DNA of 64,000 nucleotides, taken from Piper betle (taxonomy: Eukaryota > Streptophyta > Magnoliopsida > Piperales > Piperaceae). Location of the stretch: the NCBI GenBank assembly GCA_033002965.1, contig JAURVB010013178.1:147283-211282 (forward strand), in the 5' to 3' direction. How positions within the stretch are numbered: position 1 is the stretch's first letter; each line of letters begins with the position of its first letter. Below, one piece after another: positions 34,817-47,162 of this stretch. A program made the translations under genes and the position numbers. The notes under the pieces were generated by a model that saw nothing but the letters and a program-made list of their open reading frames with translations, had not been told where the DNA came from and made no database searches.

Positions 34817-35881
34817 AACAATACACAGCTTCCTTTTATTTTTTTCTTTTGGCATTGATATGTGCGAAAGGTTTGGTAATCGAATGCATTTTCTCTATCT
34901 TTATGAACAGAAGTGAAGTTTGTTAGAAACTAAATTTTTTTTTCAAATTCATGAGAGCTACTCTTTTTATTTGGCAATTCACTGCTACTCTTGGGCATCA
35001 TCACACCTCTGTCTTTCGGACTATCATTATATGCCCTCGTTCAACAAAGAGAACAGTACACCTGCGCAAGATTTATGAAATATGAACCGATGTTACCTAA
35101 CTATAAAAATTTCTAATCTATATAATGTAAAATAACTTTTAAGTTGTATCTAGTTTTAATTCAAGTGGTGTGCCTTGTGTTAACTATTTACAATACGTGT
35201 TTTGTGCAAATGAACTGAGCTGTTAATGTATTTATACATTATACTAAGATAATTGCATCGGGATTTGCATTTATTTTTATTTCCATAAAATTATCAATTT
35301 TGGAAATCCCAGACCAGCTTGCAATCACAAAATAAACCTCTTGCACTCCAGCCCAATCAAGGTTACTAGACTCTGACCCACAGCCCTTGTTTTACGCCAA
35401 TATGATTTGCAAAGTGTTTGGTTAGGTTTAGAAGAAAAAATATGATTTCCACAAAATTATCTTCCGTTTAAATTTATTCACAACAAAATTTATTTTCGAA
35501 GATTAATGACCCAAATAGGAAGCTAGTACAAACTAAAACAGGTAAATTATCGATATTAACATGCAACAACGGAGTAATTGCTGCGGCCAAAGCAATATCG
35601 GTCAAGTATTAAGAAACATCCAAGCAACAACAAGATTTAACCTAACATTCATACTCTTTCTGTTAGAAAGAAACATCCAAATTTTCTGCTGACCATTAAG
35701 TGCTACATTCCAGTCTAATAAAAAACCAATATGGACAAGTAAAAGCATGTTCTCAAATCGAACAATACACTTCTACAAGCTTGCATTTACAACAGGATAT
35801 ACATACTCACACTAATCTATGGCAGCATTAAGGAATACACTCAGATCTGGGGAAGACAAAGAATGATGCTAAGAGTAAGCA
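34817..35881. other. Intergenic region between convergent genes
   Basis: Thioesterase (plus) and the following small gene (minus) converge here. It should hold both 3' UTRs. No other gene seen. Confidence 0.5.
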
Positions 35882-37381
35882 CTATAGTCTTCTCCTTTTA
35901 AAACTAGGGTGGACATTCAGCTCGTATCTTTCAAGCTCATCAACAGACATTAGGCATTCATTCACCCTTTTCAAAACAATCGGAATGGATGCTACATTAT
36001 GGGCTACTCTTGCCTTCAATAACTCTATCTTTTCAACAATCTTCGGATCCTCTACACCCATCTGCAGCTTCTTATTTTGTTGACTGTTATCTTTCCCTAT
36101 AATTTTCACAATGAACGGAATGGTGAGCTGTCTTCATAGAAGAGAATACTTATTTACATAAAAAGACCATGGGTTTCCACAAATTCATTCCTAAAAACAT
36201 GAAGTGTTTCCTCATAGTGTCAAGCATATGTATTTGGCAACAAAGCTTCAATCGAATAAAACAAATCACAATAACTAGACACATATAACATGCCATACTG
36301 ACGGATAGTATAAAACTAAAACAATGCATCTCCAAGCTATTACAACTTTAAAATCATATGCAAGCAAAAGAAATGGGCTGTTTTGAGCTAAGTACGCTGT
36401 CCATGTAATACAGACGAAGAATTAAAAGAGCAGTAAATGTAGCAACCATTCAAGTATGAGATTGAAGAAGGAAACAAAAAACAGTATAGAATAGGCGACA
36501 TCACGCATATCACAAAGCACAGAATAATCAATTATCATCAAAGGAAACCCGCACATTGGCAATCTATTGACAGAGATGAAAACAATCAAAATGACTGTTG
36601 AGTGTATATACGAGTTTTTTAAGAAGCATATCAGAATAATTTGCAGGGCAGGCATTAGATGCATTCAAACAAATACTACGACGGTTTCTAGTCCAACAAT
36701 ACAACAAACAAGCAATAAACCTTAAAGCCCTCTTCTCCTTTCATCCTAAAGTTTTAAAATCCAAAATCAGAACAATGTACCGGCCACGTCCTCCAAATCT
36801 TTCCTCACTAACAGCAACCAAAACACTCGCCATAACCTCCACCATTATCCACAAAAGCGTCGGTCTTCCAAATCCAACTACACCACACATATCATAACAG
36901 TTGCATAAAATGGCCCAAGAAATGACGCTTTATGAAAGAACCCTCTTTTAATCTAAAAAACCAATCACCATAGCATATCACCACAATCCATTGCACCGCA
37001 ACAAGTAACCTCAAGAAGCAACACATTTATAATTTAAAAAAATTGTCAAAAAAAAAAACAGAGCATACCAAGATCCGTCCCATCACTAATCTGAAGCCTC
37101 CCTTCCTTCAACCCAACCCTTGGAATGGAGGGCCTTTTGGAGGCAAGAAACGACTCGAGCACTCCGTGGAATAGTGCCGGGAGAGTCGAACGGAAATGCT
37201 GCAGACGGTCTCCAATCTCCCTGACCTGCTTTTCCAAGGCAACCAGGCCTTCTTCTTCTTCTTCTTCTTCGACCCCGTTCGAGAGGAGAGGAGCCAGAGC
37301 CGGAGCCGGCGCCGGCGCTGGACTGAGGTGTAAGAGGGCGGCTCGGAGCTTGGACGCCGCCGACACAGGGGTGTCCGCCAT
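35882..37381 (-). CDS. Small conserved-looking protein of unknown function, two exons
   Basis: Exons 37381-37069 and 36096-35882 with a 972-bp GT-AG intron. The joined frame is open and gives 175 residues. N-terminus 'MADTPVSAASKLRAALLHLS', then a Pro-Ala run 'PAPAPAPALAP', an acidic run of seven Glu, and 'LVALEKQVREIGDRLQHFR', likely helical or coiled coil. The C-terminal exon has 'KIVEKIELLKARVAHNVAS', 'LKRVNECLMSVDELERYEL' and a basic end 'HPSFKRRRL'. I do not recognise the family. The splice phases agree and both exons keep a helical, heptad-like pattern, so it is likely a real gene. The basic tail could be a nuclear localisation signal; that is inference. The ATG at 37381 is in a GC-rich first exon 'CCGCCATGAAT...' region typical of a gene start. 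Confidence 0.72.
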
Positions 37382-39030
37382 GAATGCGGCTCGCGCGGGA
37401 CCCCTAGGGTTTCAAATTTGAGAGAAGTAGGAGCGGGTTTCGACTAAACACGGTCTTCGGACTCGGTCATTAAAACTCCATACATTCTACTATATTTTTA
37501 TTTTTTTCTTATTTTTGGAGTTCGAAGAATTATTATTTTTTCGTATAAAAAAATTAAAATAAATTACATGCCATATATAACATGCAAAGGAAGGATTAAA
37601 AATATTAGATTAAATTAAAAATTTATAAACACCCTATTTATTGTTAAATCGTTAAATTATTCCAGATAAGAAGTGTGTAACATTTTTTCTAATATTTAAC
37701 ACTTCTTAACATAGACTTTGGAGGCCCATGGTATAATGACTATAATGTTTATGATGGGAGGTAGAGGATTCAATAACCTACCGGAGCCTACATTTAAGGT
37801 TGGTATTGTACGTAGGTGCAGGTACGCTTGTTAGATTAGCAAATACCTTATAAAAAACAAAGAAATCAATGCCTTAAATAGTAGTCCAAATCGCCTCAGG
37901 TGCTTTCTCCCTCCGGTGGATTATTGCCACCATTCAGGTTACTCTGCATGGGTCTGCGGGTCTCCACGTAGAGGAAGTCATTTTATACTATAAATGCAAT
38001 ATGAGCATCAGCATCAGCATCTCCACTCCTCCGGGTTACATCAGCTTTTAACTCTGAATAACAGGAGGAAATTTGAAAATTGCTTTTGTCTGATCGCCCT
38101 GGTGGAAGGTAGGAGAAACGGAGAAGCTCTGTTGATGCTGCCTGCCCCCAACTCTCTAAATCTATCTTTCATTCTATTTCTTCTTTCAACCTTCAATCTC
38201 AACGTCGTTCAGCCAGGGGCCGCTCGCTTGGCCTGTACAGCTCGTGGATGGAGTAGTCAACCAACACCAACGTCTGCAGCTCGGATAAGAATTTCGTTCA
38301 CTATATTTCTTCTTGTAATTTTTAAATGCCAATATTGTTTTTTCCTGCTGTCTCCGGCTTCACCCGGTACTCCCTCGTGAAGTACTCGACTTGCAGCAGC
38401 GTACGTCCGTCGGCCGCAACCGGCAATGGGCAGCTGCGAGCTCAGAAGCACGACGTCCCACTAGTTTTACTTTTCGTCTATTTATTGTACATGACGTGAT
38501 TGACTGGAGATAAAACCCAAATATAAAATATCTCACCATCAAGTGAGTAAATTGAAAATTGGATGTAAAAGGGAACAAGTTGATGAGTATCATCGCTTCA
38601 TATAATAGAGTCGATTTATATTTTTACTTTCTAGACCATGGCAGGAAAAACCAAAAGTTGAGACGAAGAAGAGCAAAGAATGTAGAGATAGATACTTGCG
38701 AGGGGAGGAGGTGACAGGGACGAGGGGGTTTCTAGTTTATCGAGAGCGTTAACTCTCTCACACTATTTAATTGTCTGAGAAGATACAAAACCATTTAGAA
38801 TGAACCATTAATAGTAAACCATTTAGCGATCAATTTTTTTTCAGTGGATCAAATTATTATTGGATGAACTAGTATTTTAAAAAGTGTTCTCGTCCGTTTT
38901 ATGTTGTTATTATCTTTATCATATATTTTCTCATTTATTGTCTTTATAATAATAAAACTTTTTGTTGTAAGTTTTTCAGCCTAAAATAGTTGGTTTTCCC
39001 AGGTTCAAATAAATAAATACAAATTTTTTT
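37382..39030. other. Intergenic DNA, no called gene
   Basis: The first part is the promoter side of the minus-strand small gene. The region 37994-38380 is open on the plus strand but shows no domain. A GC-rich patch at 38200-38450 is described separately. The rest is AT-rich. Confidence 0.4.
38200..38440 (-). repeat. Two diverged copies of a coding-like ~50-bp segment
   Basis: On the minus strand 38395-38345 reads 'GRTLLQVEYFTREYRVKPE' and 38282-38225 reads 'LQTLVLVDYSIHELYRPSE' in one frame each. The two peptides align (LLQVEYFTREYRVKPE against LVLVDYSIHELYRPSE). Each copy is flanked on its right by similar pyrimidine-rich plus-strand sequence. They look like a duplicated exon relic of an unknown gene, but no start, stop or splice path joins them. 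Confidence 0.3.
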
Positions 39031-39079
39031 TATTTTCTTCTTTGAAAAAGGTAAATATTTTTAATGAAGAAAATAACAG

Positions 39080-39600
39080 ACGGAGATCAGTGTTTAACCG
39101 ATACGGACGTTTAGTGCTCGTGACCGCCAGGCAAACAACGTCCAAATATCTGACCGCTTCTCTTGCCGCTCTGCTTTCTTCTTCGATCTGCAATCCTTCG
39201 GTCTCCGATCAAGGATATCATCTTTCTCAATCCTCGGCCACATCATCATCATCTCCGCCGATATTCGATCGCCGAAAATCCATCGACGACCTTGATCTTC
39301 GTCCTGATCGGCGCCGTCGCCGCCCTCTGCCGCGACGGGGATCCCTCCACCTATCTGTACCCTCCTTCTTCATTTGGGATTTTTTTTCGGAATTTTTTTG
39401 TCTTGGACTCCTGGATCTGCTGAATTTCACCTCTTCTATTGCACTGCTGGTTGTGGGAATGGATTTTGAAGATATTTTTTTGGTTGTTGTTTGGATGTTT
39501 TTCATTGTGATGGTCAGAAGTTCATGGCTTTCTCTGATCCGAAGATTGGCTTTGGGTTTTTTTATTTTTTATTTTTGGAGAGCTGATGAGGTTAGATCAG
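39080..39600 (+). other. Possible orphan first exon or 5' UTR
   Basis: From about 39110 to 39430 the composition switches to a C/T-rich, GC-moderate pattern ('cttctcttgccgctctgctt', 'gccgtcgccgccctctgccg'), then T-rich with short G runs, like a plant first exon followed by its first intron. The plus frame 39042-39605 is open, but its protein is compositionally biased and unrecognised. No downstream exons were found, and the minus-strand kinase gene lies next to it. Could be the 5' end of a non-coding or truncated gene. Confidence 0.3.
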
Positions 39601-41040
39601 TGTAGGTAGATTGATAGGAGCATTAACGGAATGCGGTATTGTTAATTTCTTTGAATGCGTCAAGGTTCCTATTCATCCATAATTACCAAAATATTTTTAT
39701 TGTTTTTGAGTCCATCTTTTTGGAATTGAGCAGGTCTCACTGTAATTCAGCACAATTTTGTCTTTCCTACTCCTACTCCTAATCTGAGGATCAATCAAAA
39801 AGCCTGGAATTTATGTATTTCAATCAGTGACGAAACATTAACTGGAATATTTATTCACTAAAATATGATTCTGCTAGTTTTTATGAAGGGGTGTTACTAG
39901 GTGTCAGCACACAACGTCCGGCTAGGCGTGTTACTAGTTGTTGCGCTTTCACGCAACTACCAGGGTGGGCCATTACTGGTTTCCCTCACCGGGAACACAT
40001 AGCTAGAGGCCAGCTTTGCTTATTGTATTAGACGCAGTGACGCACTCCATTCCTGGAGCGGCTGCCCTCTTTGGGATTCTATTGTGCCTGGATGAGTTGG
40101 GCAGAATATATTGATCATTTTGGTTAAATGATCAAGAAAACGATTTCATTCTTTTCAAACACAATTTATACAACCAAAAGTCTTTTAAGTGTGGCAGCAG
40201 TGTGACAAAAGCATGTAGCAGTGAAGACTATCTGATGAAGTGGGATATTGGAGGAGAAATCTTTGTCCTTGGAAAGCTTTCCCGTCAGAATGTTTGTCTA
40301 AACATTGAGAACTGATGGCAGCCATAGGGTGGAGACGAAGCTCCAAACATGGATGGAAAGGGCCTCAAAATAAGGCGAAGGCAACGAAGTTGGAGGAGCA
40401 GACGACTAGCACAAACATAGATTGACATTGAAAAAACAACAGGACAAAACCAAACAGATATAAAAATTATATAATGAAAGAATGCATGCTCCAATACTCA
40501 AAAAGCCCACAACATGAAAGAAAAGCAGGAGTAGAGGACGTAGGCAAGTCACAAGCAGCCAACAATTTTCTTAAACAGGAGCTTGATTTGTAACATAGAA
40601 GATTATACAACTAAGTAGAAGAAAAACATAAAGAAGAATGGATATTACATAATCCTTCTATGATTATAAGCACGAGTGTATAACAGCTGTCATTGCTCAA
40701 GCCTCAAACACTTCAAGGTGTTGCACAGGCTTGTCAAATTCGAGAAAATTGCAAATGCTTTTTTCCAAAGTAGAAAATAGCACAAGTTGTTGTAAAGAAT
40801 ATAATATCTTGTGCACATTAAAATATCTACTGCAGCTCTTTCAAACCCTTCAGATCTGAGTTTGTCTCTACAAATTTTATATATATTGTGCACACTAAGA
40901 GACACTAACAAAATTGTAAAGCTCAGTCTACAATACTTCTGGCTCTGTAAGAAAGCCTTCAAGCTGAATTAGAAGTAATCTAAATACAGGATAGAAATAA
41001 TTGAGGTAACAATATGTATGATGTACCTTATGTTTAACAG
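39601..41040. other. Intergenic DNA, 3' side of the ankyrin kinase
   Basis: No gene supported. 39890-40100 is more complex, with short repeats ('gtgttactag' twice). The right end should contain the 3' UTR of the minus-strand kinase. Confidence 0.4.
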
Positions 41041-44000
41041 TTAAAGGATAGAACAATTACAGCAGGAACCCACTGCTTTATTCTTCTTCAGACTATCTTC
41101 AAGTGTCTCCAATCTGTTAATAATAGTCTCAAAAGAAGGTCGTGACTCTGCGTTTTTATGCCAGCACTCTCTAAGCAGTCTAGAAGGAAATGCAACAAAT
41201 GTATCAATAGCCAGTAATTAGTTCATCCATGTTTAGATCATATCTAAAATGTCATTCATTCAAGTAGCACCCTATCAAGAACTTTTGACTGTTTTCTTTG
41301 GTTCATTATTAAATGTGTTTTCAGTGTTGTAGAGATTCAAATGGGAACACTGCACTTTGCCTCTGCAGTAGGATTCAACTTTAAGCTACACACACCTGGT
41401 CATTTACATATCAGCATGAAATTCATCACATCTAACCTTAACCTCAACAGTCTTATTCCACCTCATAATAGGATGCTGCTGCACTTGGCCAAAGCTTGAT
41501 TTTTCATTTCACTGCACCTAGAAAATAGGTAACTACAAAATTTTATTATTGTGCAGCTTTATACAAGCCATCGGTACCTAATATCAAGTTATGCTTGTCA
41601 TTAGCTTTTAACCAAAGGACCGGAATGCCCGTTAGACTTCGACAAACTATTCCAATACCATAAAAAATAATCATTTTGGGAAAAAAACCACTTGACATTA
41701 CATATTGCATAAATCCATTTAAACTTACGACTTAATATCTTCTGGATAGACAAATGATGAGAGGGATGGTCGGATATCTTCATAGGCTCTTCTGTCAGCC
41801 ACAGCTTGTGCTGATTGTGCATCATTTGAAGCTCTTCCTTGAAACATCTGCATCAAGATGAACACTAATTATGACATGATATAGTACATAAAAATGAAAC
41901 CCATCTAAATTGGCAAGAAAATTTTCTTGATGTGGTTAAGGAAAAGTACTCGGTAATTTGTTATTACCCTATTAGATTGTGCATGTAGTTTTGGGCAATT
42001 AGTTCTCACATCCATAAATAAAGACATTAGTACAACTTCCCAGCAAAAATTAATGAGTGCAATCATCGGAAGACAAATAGGGCATTTCAATTGTTAAGAA
42101 TTACGATTAGGGCCCAATTAATACTTCGGCTTCAATATTGACCGTAAAATCCAATAAGATTATTATGACATTCAATCTTAATGCATGAGGATTAGTAAAG
42201 CTGTAAACACCTTTCAATGTGACGCGCATACATATCCACATATATCTTCCCTTAGTTCATAAAGGCATTATATATACCTCATGCACAAGTAAAGCAAACG
42301 AGAACACATCAACGCTCTTTCCATATGATTCACGCCGATATACCTCAGGTGCCATATAACGATCTGCTCGAAAAAACTGGTGCAAGATCATGAAATATAT
42401 AATCACAGACTCCAAATCTCAAAACATATATTTTAAACTTTACATGAACCGGTTCCTCCTGTCATTTTGTAACCATGCACGTCATTCTCCTGTGAAAATT
42501 TACTTAAGCCAAAATCTGTAACCTTTAGTCTTCCGGCTTCATCTTGCAATACATTTCTGATAAGACACAAATAATAAATATAAGGCAGAAGAGAGATAAC
42601 ATTAAACAGAATCATCTCAGACAGGTTGTGCACAAGTGGCATGCAATTTCTCTAACTTAATTAAGCTCATCTATTCCAGGTGCTTAGCCTGCCTTTCATG
42701 ACAGTATGCTGAGCAGCAGTTTCATCTGAAAAGACTACATGAGAGCATTCATATTATTGCATTCTATATGATGCCTGATAGTGTATCTGTATGGAAATCA
42801 AACATCCCCGTGTTTGATCAGGAAGAAGCAACAACGAAAATAAAATTAGCAACTTAATTACCTTGGCGTTAAATCCCTATGTATGATGGCATTTGGTTTA
42901 TGCTGATGAAGATAATTCATTCCCCTGTATTTCAGATGTGAACGAACATCTTAAAGAATGAAAACACAATAACAAGGTTTGAAATGTATATAACTATGCT
43001 AGGTGCTTATGTTGTCCATCTTTGTGTCAAAAATAAGCTCCCAAATGCCAACTCATGTGATTAACGAAAAAATATTAATACTCAGAACCATTCTCCTGTA
43101 GGCCTACTGTTTTATTGAAAAATGTGATGAGTCGTCGTGAAAAAAAGGAATCGGTCCGGTGAGGATGCTTACATATAACTTACAATATAGATGAGAACTG
43201 CTCACCTTGCTATATCCAAGGCATATGCGATAGCCGTTTGAGGATCTAACCTTCCTTTTCTCTTTAAGATATCATACAAACTTCCCTACATCAAATAGAA
43301 ACAATGATAAGAACCCCTTGCAACAAAACTGAAATACAAAAGCCAATTGCAGTACTCACATTGGGAAGATATTCCGTGAGGAACGTTAAACGATCGGTAT
43401 TTGCTAGAACACCAAGGAATTGAACGATATTTGGATGTCGAAGTGTTTGCCACAAAGCAAGCTCACTCATGAATGTGTCTCTGCAAATTTCGAAGTTCAA
43501 AATACTAGAAAAACTAAACTAAAAATCCGAAGGAGCTACTGGACACACATTTCACATACATAAACAGTGTGATGAATTGAGATTGGGACAATGTGCATTG
43601 AGAAGATGCTTTTTACTTCCCCACTAGAAAACCATCATCAGTTTTGGCCTTGGAAATCACCAGGTATAGATTACAATTTCAAGCAGTCCCAGAAACATAT
43701 ATTGCATATGTCGTGAGTAGAGATGACGGAGATGCAAGAATCAATAGCACAATTAACGGCCAACATATTCCCCCCGTCAAATAATATTAAAGAAGTTCTC
43801 ACTTTTCTCACCGTCGTGCAATAGTCCTCGTACACCTTCTACACTACTTTATTGGTAACTGTTTCCTATTTCTTGTGGTTAAATGCAATTTTGGCAACCT
43901 TAAAACATCAAGCTAAAGAAATTGGCATGCATTGTATTTCAGCAATGCCGCTAAAATACAACCAAATTCCAAATATCTAATCACAATGTAGGCCATATGC

Positions 44001-45388
44001 ACCAGTCTATTTGTTCTCCTTTAAAAACACCCACCCCTGGAAATTACTGCCCCGCAATGTACTACTTTGATAGCTTAGAGATAAGTATAGAATACCAACT
44101 TCTCTGCAGCATTTGATTTCTTCTTCCTTTTTATTATTTTAAATAGTTACCAGCAAGGCAAAAAGTATATTTATGGATTAAAAAAGAACAATCTCAGGCA
44201 ACACGGAGGAGGACCACTCACTTTGCTCTACTCTTTGAAGCAATAGAAGAGCGAATTGTTTTTGCAGCAACATCTGTACCCAGCCATTTTACGAGATACA
44301 CTTCACCAAAAGATCCCTGGATGTTACTCATCAAAGAGAACAGTTTTCTTTTAAGTTTCCAGAATGGTAAGAATGGTATTCATAAATTTGTATGTGTCTG
44401 CCTCAAATCCATTGTCAATACTCATCCTTAAAATGGGAAATAACTAGAAATCCAAGCAAGAAAAAAAAACAAAAACGGCAAGGCAAGTGTGCACGGAGCA
44501 AAAACGCTTGACAACATACCTTAAAACAACAAGCCCCATCCGTTCTATATAATACTACATGCATGAACATATATTTTTTTAAAAAAAACATGACACAGGT
44601 AAAGCATGCACTTCTAAAAGATAAATTTGCACGAGTGAGGTGAAAAATTACTTCTCCGATAAGTTTGGACTCTTTCAAATTCACTTCAGAGCTTTCAATT
44701 TCAAAGCATGGATTGGATGGACCAAGTTCCACCTATTCATGGAAAATAATTGTAAAAAATGTTATACTCTACAAAATATAACGGCAAACACCTAAGTTCA
44801 TGATTATTAAAGCATCTAGAGATTTTTTTAAATCAAAATAATGGTTTACATTCAATCTAATTTATGTCAGGGATTGAGCAATCCAGTTTATTATGTTCAT
44901 ATGATCATATGATGTGGAGAATTTTTCTTTTTTATCAAAATATATTTTGAAGACTTTAAAAAGTACCGGATCAATTCCACCATTTTCTATCAAAATCCGA
45001 CAAATTTCTTCATGGCCAAAGCTCCGGGCATCTGATAATGGCTGTTAAAAGATGGTAAAGAGTCATCACAAATCTTCTTCCACCTAAATCCAAAAAAGGG
45101 GATAGGGATCCTAAAAGAAATTTCTGGGAAAAGAAGGTAGAAATAACGTACAGTCCGACCCCATCGATCTTCGAAGTTCACTTGAGCTCCTTTCTCAATA
45201 AGGAGAACCACAATATCAATACAACCTTCACAAGAAGCTAGGTGAAGAGCAGTTCTCTTATCATAATCTGCAAGATTTGGGGACACCCCTTTCTTAATTT
45301 CTTCAAGTACACCATTTATATCACCTTTCCCAGAGCAGTATAGAAGCCGGTATGGACCTCCAACACCAATCGTCTTTGACTGCACTCT
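41041..45388 (-). CDS. Ankyrin-repeat (integrin-linked-type, Raf-like C1) protein kinase; 5' exon not resolved
   Basis: Eleven exons fit with GT-AG borders and consistent phase: 45388-45152, 45041-44967, 44732-44652, 44316-44222, 43480-43360, 43285-43206, 42924-42862, 42556-42444, 42363-42278, 41847-41732, 41179-41041 (401 codons plus stop). The ankyrin part is 'DKRTALHLASCEGCIDIVV' and 'DRWGRTPLSDARSFGHEEI'. The kinase has the glycine loop GEGSFGEV, Lys in 'DVAAKTI', catalytic 'HRDLTPRN' (Thr where Lys is usual), 'TDFGLSK', and 'RYMAPEVYRRESYGKSVDV'. It ends 'CCNCSIL', a CaaX-like box. The family are cytosolic or membrane-linked Ser/Thr kinases in stress and hormone signalling. The first exon in the model is entered in phase 0 through an acceptor, so an upstream coding exon must exist; none was convincingly found at 45389-46260. 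Confidence 0.85.
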
Positions 45389-46671
45389 CTAAAAAAATCA
45401 TTCAATCCTATTACATATAATCTGCAGATGATTAACAATGCAACATGACAAAAAAACAAATCTCAAAACTTGTTTACTACTGTCAAAACTAAAAACTTCA
45501 CGTCTTATAACATGCAACAATTCCTAAAATTTAAAAGTCACCATTTCATCAAGTGGCATTACGTGCAAATTGCAGAAGATTAACCATGCAACGTGACATT
45601 AACAAAGACAACAATTATGTTTACTCCATCCATTCTTAATTAGAAAATATATATTTCTTAAAAATTAGCAACACCATAAACTAACAACATAAGCTGGTAA
45701 CACTATTTCATCAAGTGGAAGCCCATATGATCGCTGATGATCTATAATGCGCCACGGACAAGAAAAATAACAATTTGGTCACTCCATTAACTTATCATAA
45801 CTAGATAATATGAACTTCTTACAACATGTCAAAAGGCAGATAAAACTTAAAAGTAGGAAGGAATTGGGTGCGCAAGAAGCAGCCATATCCTGACATTAGA
45901 AGACTGCGGCGGGGGAGATAACAGGAGCCCGTAGTCCGACATTTATTCGATGGTAACGTCCTCGCCGTGCGGCCGGAACACCCACCAAGAAGAAGAAGAG
46001 AAGGATTCTTCGAGCATGCAATCATAAACAAAAATAGCAAAGAGTGAAAGAGAGACAAGAGTCCATATAGACGCTTGGAAGCTCAGATGCTCCGAGGGGT
46101 GGGTGGGGAGCGGAGAGACCCAAGCCGCCGAGTGGGAGAAACCTCGATGTTGCAGCCTTTGTCGGAGAAGCCGAGGCATGGGGAGTCAAGAGGTGAGGCC
46201 ACCCAAACAGCGGCAACCATGGTTAGAGATGGAGTTGGAGTCCATGTCAAGAGTCTGCTCCTCACAGGTTGACAAGGTTTTCATGGCAAGCCAAAACATA
46301 AATGGTCGTTGTCAGTCGTTATGATTATATTATTTAGGATAATATATAAGATAAAACTGTAACTATCTTATATTATCTTGATGCTTTCTCTGGACGACCA
46401 TCACTTCGCATTGAACTATAATTTGATCTACACTTCTACCCAAATAGTTTTTTTTTCTAAAATGAGTTAATTATTTTTAGAAAATAATAATAGTCTGATT
46501 CGCCATAGTGCTTGCACAGAAAATAAAACACTCCAACTAACTAACAAGCTAATAATAATAATAATAATAATAATCAAATGATAGTACACTCTAAGGTCTA
46601 AAGTTTGGTCTATCGTGTCTACCCTAATAATTCCTAACTCCAAAAGAAAAGGAAAGATAAAAGGAAAGAGG
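45389..46671. other. Ankyrin kinase upstream region
   Basis: It should contain the missing first exon and promoter of the kinase. 45940-46260 is GC-rich and holds an ATG at 46238-46236 on the minus strand ('MDSNSISNHG') and other short overlapping frames, none matching a kinase N-terminus with a usable in-phase donor. 46320-46660 is AT-rich with an (AAT)n tract near 46550-46572. Confidence 0.45.
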
Positions 46672-47157
46672 TAGGTTGTTAAACGAGTGACCGAGTCGAG
46701 CTCGACTTGTGTTCAAACTCGGCTCGAATAGCTCGAAGCTCGTTCGAACTCGATTCGAAATTGAATGAGCTTTGAACATAGACGCTTGAACTCGACTCGA
46801 ATATCTTTTATGCTTTGAACACACAACCTCAAGCCTTTTAACTTGAATACCTATCATCTCAACTATCTCACTGATATTACGTTGTGTATAAATAAATATA
46901 ATTAGTTACAATTAAATTTATTAGTATATATATATATATAATTATTATATTATTTTATCGAAGTTCGAGTCGAGCTACGAGTCGATTTCGAGTTGACATT
47001 GAGTCGACTTCGAGTTGAGTCGAATAGTTCCTTTTCAAACTCGACTCGAAAAATTCAAATTCAAATTCAACTTCGAGTATTTAAATATCAAATTTAAAAT
47101 CGAGTCGAATAAAACGCTAAAACGCTAAATTATTGTCCCTCGGACATGGCAGCCCTA
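46672..47157 (-). mobile_element. hAT-type MITE, 486 bp, at the MurE start codon
   Basis: Ends TAGGTTGTTAAACGAG and, inverted, TAGGGCTGCCATGTCC. The flanks GAAAGAGG (46664-46671) and GAAAGATG (47158-47165) match at 7 of 8 bases, an 8-bp duplication expected of hAT elements. The body is dense in tcgactcgaa/gagctcgac motifs around an AT core, with no transposase. It is related, in inverted orientation, to the element at 51023-51708. The right duplication contains the ATG of the MurE pseudogene. Confidence 0.75.
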
Positions 47158-47162
47158 GAAAG

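Noticed and set aside
45943..46265. Candidate first coding exon of the ankyrin kinase
   Set aside because: Several overlapping frames exist, but none gives a recognisable N-terminus with an in-phase GT donor, so no exon was called.
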